Below, in pieces: positions 27,401 to 39,400 of a DNA stretch of 64,000 bases. The notes beneath the pieces are model-generated. The model was not told the origin of the DNA and made no database searches. It was given only the letters and a program-made list of their open reading frames with translations. How positions within the stretch are numbered: the stretch's first letter is position 1; the number at the start of each line of letters is the position of its first letter. A program made the position numbers and the translations under genes. The DNA comes from Hirundichthys speculiger (Eukaryota > Chordata > Actinopteri > Beloniformes > Exocoetidae): positions 195,001 through 259,000 of the forward strand of contig JAGFBZ010000702.1 in the NCBI GenBank assembly GCA_018398805.1, read 5' to 3'.

Positions 27401-30400
27401 CCGAGACAATGAAGTTTCCATTTGCCCCAGGAGTCCATCACGTACCCCGCTGCGTGCGTACCCCCCGGGCACGAAGGCTCTCCTTTGCCTTGTCTTGTTG
27501 TTGAAAAAATTTGATCAATTGCATTCAGAGACCAGCTTACTAAATCCATGATTGATTCGGATACTCTGCAGAAAAAACGCTTCAGAAGCACAGACGAGAC
27601 AGAGAGCAGTTGCAGGAGCAGATAGATAAGGGAGCTCAGAAGAGATGCGTCCGCCTTCGCCGAGAGCAGGAAGAGAAAAAAAAAAAAAAAAAAAATATAT
27701 ATGTAGCTTGTAACATCGACATCGTAACGTTAGCATGGCGGAAACTGGTGATAGCACGCAGGACATTTACAAACCCACTAAAAAGACCAAATCTGAGGTT
27801 CGGGGCCAAAGTCCAAAGATTATTTCATTTGAAGTTGCACTATAACTTTTGTTCCTGATAACTGTTTGAATATTTTGACCTACTATGGTTGTTAAAGTGT
27901 TCATTTAAACTTGCACCTGACAAATAATTTTGTTCCTGTTATTTGTTTTGTTCATTTAAAATAAAACCTCTTTCTGTGCCAGTTGTTTGCCCTTTTAATG
28001 AGAAAGTTTCATTTTGATGAGATTTTGGCTCCTGATGTTTTAGTATGACAGGAAAACCACAAGATTTTATGAAGTTATTTTAATGTATGTGTTTTTTGGA
28101 CATTTGTACAGCAATTAAGAATACCGCAATAATATCGTAAACCCTGATAATTTGGTCACTATAATCGACATATCAGATTTTCCATATCGTTACATCCCCA
28201 GTAGAGACGTTGATATCAGGCTGAATGGGAATACATTTATTTGAATCGGGTGTGGCCACCATACAGACCTTAAATCGCATAAATGATTTTCTGCAAACAA
28301 GGCAAAGCGTAAAGTTTTTTTTTAAAGTGATGGTGTAGTCAAGTCAACAGAGTGATTATTATAACGTGTTGACTCAATTGCGGTTAACAAGCGGTTCTTT
28401 TCATACAAATGTTTTGTTTTTTTTGCCATCATGTCACTATCAAGACTTTTACTTACAAATATGCTCAACCAGTGAAACTAAATATTTTACTAATAAAAGA
28501 GTACATATCTCTGATTTAAGAACAGGTGAAAGGAAACACACAGATTAATTATACTGTGTATAATTCAAATAATTGACACGGGCAACATTACATCAGTTAT
28601 AGGTTCTGAACGCCAGTTTTGATTAATTTTTTGATAAACTGTGAAGGCCTAATTAATAGTCTTGTGTCCACCGTATGTTATTTACCTGATGTCTTTTTCA
28701 GAAAGGAGGTTCAACAAACTAATTAAAAAAAAATACTGAGTCACAGAAACTATAAAAAGAGATAGTTGTTGAGTCTGTTGAGTCACCAGTGATTAAAACT
28801 TTTATTGCAATCACATTTGCAGATAAGTTACCTGGGTTTCTGAAAGAGGCTGGACCCGGCTCTGTTCCCTGGAGTTTCTGTTTAGGGTGTTTTGTTCTGA
28901 GGGTAAATGAGTTTTTGTCTGTTGTCAGGTTTGAAAAGTGCCAGGATGTTGTGTTTGGAGAAGATCCTTCTAAGTTTCTTAGATGCTTCCTCACGTACGG
29001 GACGACAGCGTGTTATCACCTCTCCCTCTTTTCCCTCCGTTTAGCGCTGTGATGTTTTCTCCAGATGTCTTGGCGGACTTAACAAAGGTCCGCTACGGGT
29101 ATCTGCAGGTTTGAAGTGCCGTCTGGATGTGTTTGTGCTCCGGAGGTTGGTGTGAACCTGGAAGCAGATACTGGTTTGTGTGTGGAGGCTTCTGGTACTC
29201 CTCACTGTTCAGACGAGCGTCTTCCTAAACGGCAGCTTGTTATTGTTTCCTTCATCTCTTGTGAACCTCGTGTTGCTGCTTCGAGCTCTTCGGTTTTTTA
29301 TGACGATAGTTTTTGACCCGGATGTATGAATCTGTCCCTCCAACAGAAAACAACTGAAGTTTTTCCTTCATGCTGTTTCTGACAGTTTCAGCGCTGCTAA
29401 AGATCACGTGATGTTTTGCGTCACCTGTCGGAGTGAATTATCTTCTGCAGCGTTTGCATCTTTGCATCTTGTTTTTGCATCTTTGTAGTGTTGATGATCC
29501 ACTGTGTGGATTCATGAAACTGCTCGATGGTAAGAGACAGGATCCACCCACTTTTATTAAGGGTACGTTCAGTTGAGGCTTGAGATGATTAAGTATCCCA
29601 GAATGCATTTTGCATTAACAACCAGCAGCGACGGTAAAAGAAAGCTCACAGCTGTAAGTTGTAATTTTAAAATAATTTTCTTCAGTCTGTTAATTCATGC
29701 AACGAAGACTTCAAGTGCTTTATTAAGAGTCTCGGCAAACTTGTTGGGTGACATGAACAAAATGAAGTAAATGGACTGAAGATGAGCAGGAAATATATAG
29801 AGTCTGTTCTTAAATGCTGATATTTCCAGTTTTGTTTTGTTTTTTTGTTATGTTTTTTGAGCAACTTGGAACATTATGCTAAAAAAAAAAAGAAAAAAAA
29901 GAAAAGAATGCACATTCATGCTTAAATAAGATATGCTGGGCAAAGCATGAGGTATACATTCAGGTATGGCCTGCATAAGGTAAAAAAAAAGGAAAAGCCA
30001 CCAGGGAAATAAAGGACTGAACAAAAGCTTTCAGAAATAGTTAAAGCTTGGATCGGGCTTTTATTTTGGCAGAATTCCACTGAGCAAATGTATTGCTTTA
30101 CGTCTTGGTTTTATATAAAAAAAAAAATTGTTGAAAAAAGAACAAATATTTGAGCAATATTTACAGCTATTACAGATAGCTGCAAATACATTGTTGTTAA
30201 AAATGAAGTACACTTTTAGTTTTCAGTCGTATAAATGTTTGGTTGTAATTAACCAGAACTGTGCTCAGATGTTCAGCTGGAGCAGTCGGGATGGTTGAAA
30301 ACTGCTTGAACATGACGTGTCAAATTCATGAACAGACGTCCCACAACTGTGCTCTTTCCATTTGTTATTTCAACCAGAGGTCATCGAGAAGACGTCCCCT

Positions 30401-33400
30401 CCTGCACCAGTGGAGATCCGTCCATCCAACGCGGGCCAGGACATCGCTCCCACTCAGTTAGCAGGTGACTTTAATGTACTTTTTAAAGGTTTTAAAGGTT
30501 TACGTACACTTTACAAACAGACGAATCAGCTTCTTTCTCCGTGTCTGATGGTCGAGTTGAGGAAACTTGCAAACGTGGAGGACACCTGTCTTAGATGAAG
30601 TCAGGATTCCTGTGGCACCTTCTGTGTCCCATTATGTCCCATGAGACGACTGTGTTCTGGTGAAAAAGCAAAGAACTTAATCCCAGAACAAAAGACCTTG
30701 TAAATATGCCACAATAAAAACACATCTGTGCCAACATGAGCTGAAAGAGCAAAACCACCATAAAACAGGCAGATTTCAGCTCACAGCTGCACACGGAGAC
30801 ACAGATCAGTGTCCTCAGGTCCGATGAGACCGTGATGAGAGGACGGACTGGTGCAATGGCGGCCTCGTGAGGAAACATTATGGAAGTATTTCTGTGCCAT
30901 CTGAGTTTGAATACGAATTTTTAAGATTGAAATTTTTCAGCATCAAAATCAGACTTTGAATTTTAAAAAACATCAGATTTCTAGCACTGAATTTTTTTTG
31001 CCTCTGAATTTTATTTTGTTAAAATAAAATCAGTGTTTAAAAAAATTGTTGTCTTAAAATATTCAGTTTTTCAAAATTCAACACGCAAAGAAATTCAACT
31101 CCCCCAAAAAATTCAGTGTAAAAAAAAAAAATCAACATCTCAAAAAAATTCAGTGTAAAAAAATTCAATTTCTAAAAAAAAAAATCAGTGTAAAAAAATT
31201 CAACCTCAAAAAATTCAGTGTAAAAAAAATTCAACCTCAAAAAATTCAGTATAAAAAGAACCAGACTCAACATCCGGGTCACCAGGGAGAAGCAATCGAT
31301 CCCTGTCTCAATTCAGCCAACGTCCAGCCAATCACATTATGCTCCATTGGTCATGTGACACCCACCCAGATAGTAAGACGGACCGGTCGGCCATGGCAGC
31401 AAACTCAGGTGATGATGCTGCGGTGGAGCGTTACGTGATTGGCTGGACGTTGGCTGAATTGAGACAGGGATCGATTGCTTCTCCCTGGTGACTCGGATGT
31501 TGAGTCTGGTTCTTTTTACACTGAATTTTTTGAGGTTGAATTTTTTACACTGATTTTTTTTTTTAGAAATTGAATTTTTTTACACTGAATTTTTTTGAGA
31601 TGTTGATTTTTTTTTTACACTGAATTTTTTGGGGTGTTGAATTTCTTTACATGTTGAATTTTGAAAAACTGAATATTTTAAGACAACAATTTTTTTTAAC
31701 ACTGAATTTATTTTAACAAAATAAAATTCAGAGGCAAAAAAAAATTCAGTCCTAGAAATCTGATGTTTTTTAAAATTCAAAGTCTGATTTTGATGCTGAA
31801 AAATTTCAATCTTAAAAATTCGTATTCAAACTCAGGTGGCACAGAAATACTTCCATAAAACATCTCCGGACATTAGCCAACATGTTGAGCATGGCTGTGG
31901 ACGGGTCTTCTGAAGTCCACAAACGGGACTGAAATTCCAGTAAGACGTTGTGGAAAAAAAATAAGATCCGATCTTGATGAGAAAATCAAAATAAAATTTA
32001 TTAGAGAAAAGAAACAAATTCTGAATGAGGACCCTGTCTGAACAGAGATGACGGTTTTCTTTTATACCAAGACAAAAGGTGTTGATTCTTCTACAGGTGT
32101 TTGCATACAGAGTGGATCACAGCAGGTAGTGGTGAAGGCAAAGGGACATTTGTCTTAAAAACAGACTGATTGAATTTAGGGACGTTATACAGTTCCTTAA
32201 TCAAGAAGTTATTTACTTGATGTTGATTGAATTCAGGAATGTTTATTCAGAATCACAGCTGACCCCCGTGCTTGCCTTTTGTCAGACATTTGGTCTTTGT
32301 TGATTATGATGTGTATTGGTCTTGTTAAGAAAGACAAATCACAGAGTTTGTCGAGGGCTGCGCAAACCGTTTCAGCCGAGTTAAACAGTTAAAAGGCAAG
32401 TCTACCATCCTTTACTGTCAGACATGAAGGAAAAAATTATTTAAAATCAGATTTCAGCATTCAAACGTAAGCGAAGCTGTAAAAATGTCCATTATTGTGG
32501 ACTTCAGTAGTAGAAGTGTAGTGACTGTAGCACCACAGGCTGAACTTCTGAGGCTCCTTTGTTGTCCACGTTGTGATCTCGCGGTGCTCTTCTATCACGC
32601 AGATCACCTGTGGTATGTTAACGGCATGTTCTGGATCCCTTCGTGGTTTATTACGAGGCCTGTTATTAGCTCTCGCTGCTGTCTCTGTTCTGACCCAGAG
32701 GTGGACGAGTGCCAGATCAACCCGTACATCTGTGGGGAGGGGGTTTGTTACAACACGGCTGAGAGCTACACTTGCCACTGTGACGAGGGCTACCACCTGG
32801 ACGACGCCCAGAACACCTGCGTAGGTAAGGCGGCTGATGTGGAGAGGTGGCTGTTCAGGGTCAGAGATCACCTCAGGTACGTGGAGGGGAGGGGGGGGGG
32901 GGGGAGGGCGGGCACGGCAACATAAAGTCTTACGCAGCCAACAACGGCGTTCCTAACGTGCACACACACATACAGGACTTGCACTTTGAGAAAGCAGAGA
33001 GCTGTGGCCTTCTGTTGAACTGCAAAAGATGCTTTTATTTTGAAATGATCGCGTCTCGCGTTAATTCTGCTGATTATGGGAGACGCCCGTCTGATGAAGA
33101 CTAACGAGGCAATGAGGGGTTCAGCTGAACAAGGACACTTTGACATCTAGACTACTAGGGGTGAGTATTGGCAAGGACCTTGCAATACGATGTGTATCAT
33201 GATAATTGGGTTTCGATACGATGTTATCATGATATCACAATATTCCGATATATTGTGCGATATTCTACCCAGTTAATATCAAAATTAAAGTAGATATGAA
33301 AAATCAAGTTGCTGTATATGTTCATCAGATGATATTGATCATTCAGAGGACAAATTGAGTCAAAACTATTTGCTTCAAAACAACCTATTTATTGTTTATT

Positions 33401-36400
33401 ATTAGTGTTTTTGCACATTTGAGTATTTTCCTAAAAATTGATATTAGGAGTTGAGAAATCGATAATATATTGGGCGGCAGAAAATCGCGATATATTGCCA
33501 AATTGATTTTTTTTCACACCCCTATGGACTGCAGGACCAGGAATCAGTCCATAGAGACGGAAAGCTGCTCCACCTCCACAGCCCCCCCCCACCAGATCAG
33601 AACTGAAGCAAGCCAAAATTATTCATATTTATGATTATCATTGATCATGTAGCATTATGACTTACATCTGAGAACAAGTTTCTATAGGAGCCCCATTTGG
33701 GTCATAATTCAATGAATAAATGAGTCTATTATTATGAAATACAGACATTTATTATCATAAATATCTCCAATTATTATGAAATGCATGTTTATTATTTTGA
33801 AATATTTCCCATTATTATGATAACAGTTTTGTTTTTCATAAGAATGAGCTTTTACATAATAATGGCTTTTTTTTTCATAAGAATGATTTGTGTGTCAATC
33901 ACAGCAGAGAGGGCGGAGCCATTTTTGTGATTGGCTGCTCTTTCATTCAGGCATAAGCAACAGAACAATGAATATATGTCAAGGTTTCCCGTAGCTCAGT
34001 CCAAGCTAGCATAGCTACAATCGGACTAGGAGCGCACCTTGATGACGCCACGACCCGCTGCTAACGGGACCTCACGGCCAAAACTAGTCGATGTCAGAGC
34101 GTAGAACGGAGAAGGATCAGCCAATGAGCGTACAGGTCAACCACTGGTCCCGCCCACTGGCAAAATGTCATTATTATGAAAAACGAAGCAATTATGTAAA
34201 AACTCATTCTTCGATTTGAAAAAAAGCCATTCTGAAATAAACTATTACGCATTAAACTAAGATTAAATAATAATAAAAATATATTATATAATAATTAAAT
34301 TTTTTTCATAATAATGGGAAATATTTCATAATAATGGATACGTATTTCATAATAACAAACGCCTATATTTCATAATAATAGATTCATTGAATTATGACCC
34401 AAATGGGGCTCCATAAGTTTCTGGTCGTCCCTAACACATGTCTCTTGAGGGAAGTTGAACCGTTCTTCCATGTTCCAGCTCGTTCACACTGCGGGATCCC
34501 TGAGTCCAGATATTAACCTGGAGCTCAGGTTTGGCCTCATCAGACCAAAGGAGACACTTTCCAAAACAGACATCCAGATTTGTTTTGAATCAGAATTTGT
34601 CTCCTTGTACTTTGCAGTGATGCAACGTCCAGATGTTGCCAGAAACGCTTGAAACGGCTTCTCTGCTCAGTTCGGCATCGACTATCATTCTGTTTGTTTA
34701 AAGGCAAAAGAAGAACTTGACTATTTATTTTACATGCATGAGTGGAGATGTTGACTGTACGTCGGCTGGTCAGACGATAAGGAAAAGATCAGAGCTCGTG
34801 TCAGGACACTTCCACTTGTCTGGGACTTACAGAAACCTCCAGCACTGCCGGTCAAATGTTTTTTCCATTAACAAGTGAATCCTAAATCAGCCGACCCACC
34901 CTGTTAGCAGCGTCTGTACCTCCCTCCTCCCGGCCTCATCACCCTCAATGGGGTGTTAATGCGAGGCGCTGTGTTATTACGCGGTTTCCTGCCGTTTCGG
35001 TGGAGCCCTCCCCACCCACCAGAACGATGCTGAATTAAGGGCTGTGAGGTCGCGCAGCCCTGATGATGGCTTCCCCACAGCGGCAGTAAAATCTCCGGGG
35101 ATCACATCAGGATTCACGTTCATGTTAGTTACATGCAACCAAAAGCACGTGTTCTAAAGAATAATACAAAAACATGCTCAGAAGGGGAAGTTTTTAGATG
35201 TACTGTGTAATCCAGATACACTGTGGTCTAACCGTATTCACTTAACTTTTATTTAAACATCCGCGCTGAAGGTTGGGGTTTTTTTTTTTGGCGGATGCAG
35301 ATGGTCTGCTGGGCTGTGCTGGTGCTATTATTGGATGTTCTACTTCATGTTTGACAGATGGAAAAGCTTTATAGCTGGTGTTAAAAAATAGGTCTGGCCT
35401 TCTGGGTGCCATTACCTGGCCCCCCCCCTGTCGGTGGACGTATGTCCTGGGGGTGTTTGCCCCTGGATCTTGAGGCCAGATCTTCCGCCAGATCTCCTAA
35501 AGCCGCTATTAGGGATAGCGGGTAGCAAGGAGGGGCGTTCCCCCGCAAAGAACGCAATCTTCCACCTTGCTAAACCCGCTATCCTACCTGCGCTAACCGC
35601 ACTATATTATGCATAGGAGTGGTTAGGGCGTTCCACCTGTTTAACCAATCAGTGTGTCAGTAGCTTTTAAGAGCAGGTTGCGCTACCCGCTAACCGCTAT
35701 GTAGCATCTTTTCACCCAGATCGGAGCAGCTCTCATGCGCAGCTCGTCTGGGACTCTGCTGTAGAGCTTCCTCCTCTTCCTTCCTCTTCCTCTTCCTCTG
35801 CACTGATATATACATAAAAACATTTTTACACAGACAATTCCTATCGGCTTCCTGAAAGTCCCAGATAGTCGGTGTCCTCCCAGTAAACATGCTCTGGTCG
35901 TCTATGGTTTAACTGGTGAACAAGCCGTTTAAGACGATCTCAGGGGTTCAACTGAGGCCAAATCACACTTTTTATACCATAGTTAATTTGAGAGGTAGAG
36001 CCGTTTGTGCACGTCCACATGTGACCAGGTGGACGCACATTGATGCCATTTGGACGCGCTCTTGTACGCGCCGACATGCGGGTTGCAGGTAGCGAGTAGC
36101 GGGTCTGATTACCCGCTACCCGCAACCCACGATCACAAGATTACAGAGTTTGCGGAAAGTGCAAAAGACACGCCCACTTGCCACACCTACAATGTGAGTA
36201 AGGGAGTTGGCATAACGGGTAGCGGCCTTAGGGAGCAGAAGATTGCATTAGCAGTTAGCGGAGGTTCCTAAACCTGCAATTTGCGGGTAGCTGCTAGAGG
36301 CTAGTGGGTAGCGGCTAGCGGGAAGTGTACGATCCTGCTTCTGGGTCCAGTCTGGTCCTGGGTGATGGGAGTTAGCTGGTGTTTTCTCACCCGTGGGAAG

Positions 36401-39400
36401 ATTTTAGACAGACTAACATAAGGATGGTTGTGCTGAAAATTTCCTTGGTACTTTGGGCACTTACGTGTTTATGCAAATTATGCACATTTATGCTTTACAC
36501 CCCCCCCCCCCAACACTACTGTCAACACAATCAACTGATAATGCTTACACGAATTCTCCACATGCACACAGGTCTATAGCTTGATAGAAGATGTTCATCT
36601 AGTTTTGTTGTTAGTAGTTTTCTCTGCTTTCTATATATAATCTTTTAAGTTTGTTCGCTCTCACAACACAATCCACTACACAGCACCCCTCACACTTCAC
36701 AACCCAGCACACACCACACCCTCACTGTCGTGTCTCTTTAATTGTCTTGTTTTTAAATGTGTCACTGCTGGTGTTTTTTAGTCCTCTCTGTCGAAATCAG
36801 GATTCAAGATGTTAATAAAGAGAATTACTGCCAGGGAGGACTGATGAAGGACACATTCACCCTCCACACTGCCACAAAAAAAATCTGCTAAAAGACTAAA
36901 TTGCATATACATACTTATGCTTTTGCTAGATGATGGCACTAACCATGAATGTAAATGTAGACAAACAAAAAAAAAAAAAAAAAAGGGTTTCTGCTGCCAG
37001 ACAGTCTTCAGGCAGAAGATCCTCATCCCAGGCTTCCCAGAGACACAGCCCTTAAGGTGCCGTTGTGCATGACTGGGTCATCGTGGCGCTCAACTTCCTG
37101 TTCAGAGTCGCAAAGGTCCGGAAAGTTCCCAGTGCGTGTCTGGAACTTTCCATGGGAAGTTAAGCTGAGGACATTTCGAGATAGTCCAATCTGGAAACTT
37201 TCCACGGAAATGAATGGAATTACCAATTCAAATGTATTTATGTGTCACTTTCTGGACAGAGAAGCGCTTTATGAGGAACAACCCAAGTAAAAACTGAATT
37301 GTAGAACAGTATATGTATATGTATATATTTTTTTTAATATATAGAGATTTGTTTTGGTGGCTGCTTAAAATTCAGACGCTAATAGGAACACATGGACGTA
37401 AGAGTAATAACTTGTAGAGCAGATCCTTTACCCTCCGCGCTGCTGCTGCTGCTGATACCTTTAAGTAACGGATCTGTTCTTGGAGCAGTTAGATCACATC
37501 CTGACCCGCTCCACAGCGTCTCACCATAAACACACATTAGAGGGCTCATGCAGAATGAAATCACCGCTGAGGCGATAAAACATCAAACTCTTCCAAAACA
37601 ACACACTAAAGCCCACTTTTTTTTTTCTTTCCTGGAAGTCCTACTGTGTCTTGCAGAAACCAAAAATGTCCCCACCTGTGGTGTTTGAGCAGCTGGTTGC
37701 TGATGTGAGGTTAACTATGAAAACTACATAAAGCAGGCCAAGCCACAGCGGAGTGGCGGAGGGTGATGGTGGCAGCCAGAGGAAATAATTAACCCACGTA
37801 ACACAGTCCTTTATAGAAGCTAATAAGCCACCTAACAGATGTTAGCTTGACGCTGCTAAACTTAGGGACATGCCACTTCTCCTCAGCTGTGTTTGTGTTC
37901 ATGTTTGTTGGAGATGGAAATCCACGGGGACTAAATCTGACCATTTAATTAGGCTTCAGTTCGGGTACAGCCAACGTGGACGGTTGTAACGTGGACAGTT
38001 GTCTCCGTATTTGGTGCACCAGCGTCTTTAAAACCTGTCCGAGCAGCAGGTTTGAAAACCAAGAAGAGCAAAAAGGAGAAGGAAAGGAGGAAAAGGAGGA
38101 AGAAGCGACTCTTATAAAACAAACAGACTCCTGAAAAGAAAGATGAGTTAAAAAAAGGGCTTTGCTTTTTAAGACCCGACCAGATTTTGGACGTTGCAGC
38201 TGCTGTCCTCCGCAACCGCTCTGTGTTTGCATCTTTATAAACGGGTCCAGTCGGGGAACGAGGCTGTTTTCCCCATGTGTCCGCTAAAGCTGTAATCCCA
38301 GAATAGTCACCGCGCTGACGGGCATCATGTCTTTTATTAAAAACTCTGGTATTGTAATTTCCCTGCGCCGTTTTTGAAGCAAAATAAGTCCTTCCTGTCA
38401 AGCGGTACTTCGATTATTTGATAAACTGGCGTCTCTCTTTTCAAGATGTGACCTCTGAAATCAAAACCTCTGCAGTTCGTAAATCCCGTTTCATGGCGTC
38501 GCAGTTTTATCGTAAAGGCAGTTTAACGTTCAGCCCTGGTTGAAACTGTTATGTTTCATCGCAGTCGTCCAGATTCCTTCGTAGACGTGGGAGTCTTGAA
38601 CATCCATGTTGGTCACTTAAACGATGCTGGTGGGGGAAATGAGTTAAATGGCAGAGGAATATGGTATTTTTGTTGTTTTGAGCGGTTTGATTATTTTTAT
38701 ATGAATCATTAATCCCTTCATTGCTTGGCGGTGATGCCAGTCGGAGAACTTTAAGATTTAAACGGTTTGAATACACACCGTTTAAAACACTTTGCTGTGT
38801 TTCGGAGCTGCTTTCCCACTAAGCGTACATCTGGCTGCAGAGATTCTCGTGCTTATAAATGTTTTACAACCAAATGCCAGGAAAGTAGGTTTAGGTTGTA
38901 ATTGTTGAGCTCTCTCTGAAACTGCCGGTGAGATCTGGTTTACAGCTTGAGACACCTTAACGATGTTGCTCACGTGGTTTGGTCCCTTTCAGATACCGAC
39001 GAGTGCCAGGACGAGCAGATCTGCGTCCGAGGTCACTGCCAGAACACCGAAGGCTCGTTCATCTGTCAGTGTGGACCGGGCTTCACCCCGTCGCCGACCG
39101 GGGACCAGTGTGACGGTGAGATCTGGGTCGGATACGTGAAGGGAACGTCATCGGCTTATAAACGATGATCCACCTAAGAAGGATCATCAGGTCATCAGAG
39201 CAGGCGCCTCTGAAAACACTAAAGTCTGATGGAAAGACTTAGACTTTTACAGTCTCTCTTAATCCTGTATTTTTTTTGGGCCGTATGTGTAATGTCAAAA
39301 TCATCTTTTCACAACTGGTTTTTGAAGACCGGAGCTGATGTTTTTCCCTCTTGGCATCACGCTGACACACCTGAATGCTCCAGATGAGCAAACTGCCAGA

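Larger units (their letters stand above)
26206..28200 (+). mobile_element. 2-kb hAT element with nested insertion
   Basis: Begins TAGGGTTGGAACGGTTAAG, ends CGTTACATCCCCA, flanked by a perfect 8-bp duplication GTAGAGAC (26198-26205, 28201-28208). At 27734 a frame starts [14 protein letters not shown], like the start of a hAT transposase, but no catalytic domain follows. About 26366-27697 looks like a later insertion, with its own minus-strand frames. Confidence 0.85.

Noticed and set aside
37945..38401. Overlapping minus-strand frames of 95 and 150 codons
   Set aside because: Poly-Phe/Ser stretches from a purine-rich plus strand; no family resemblance.
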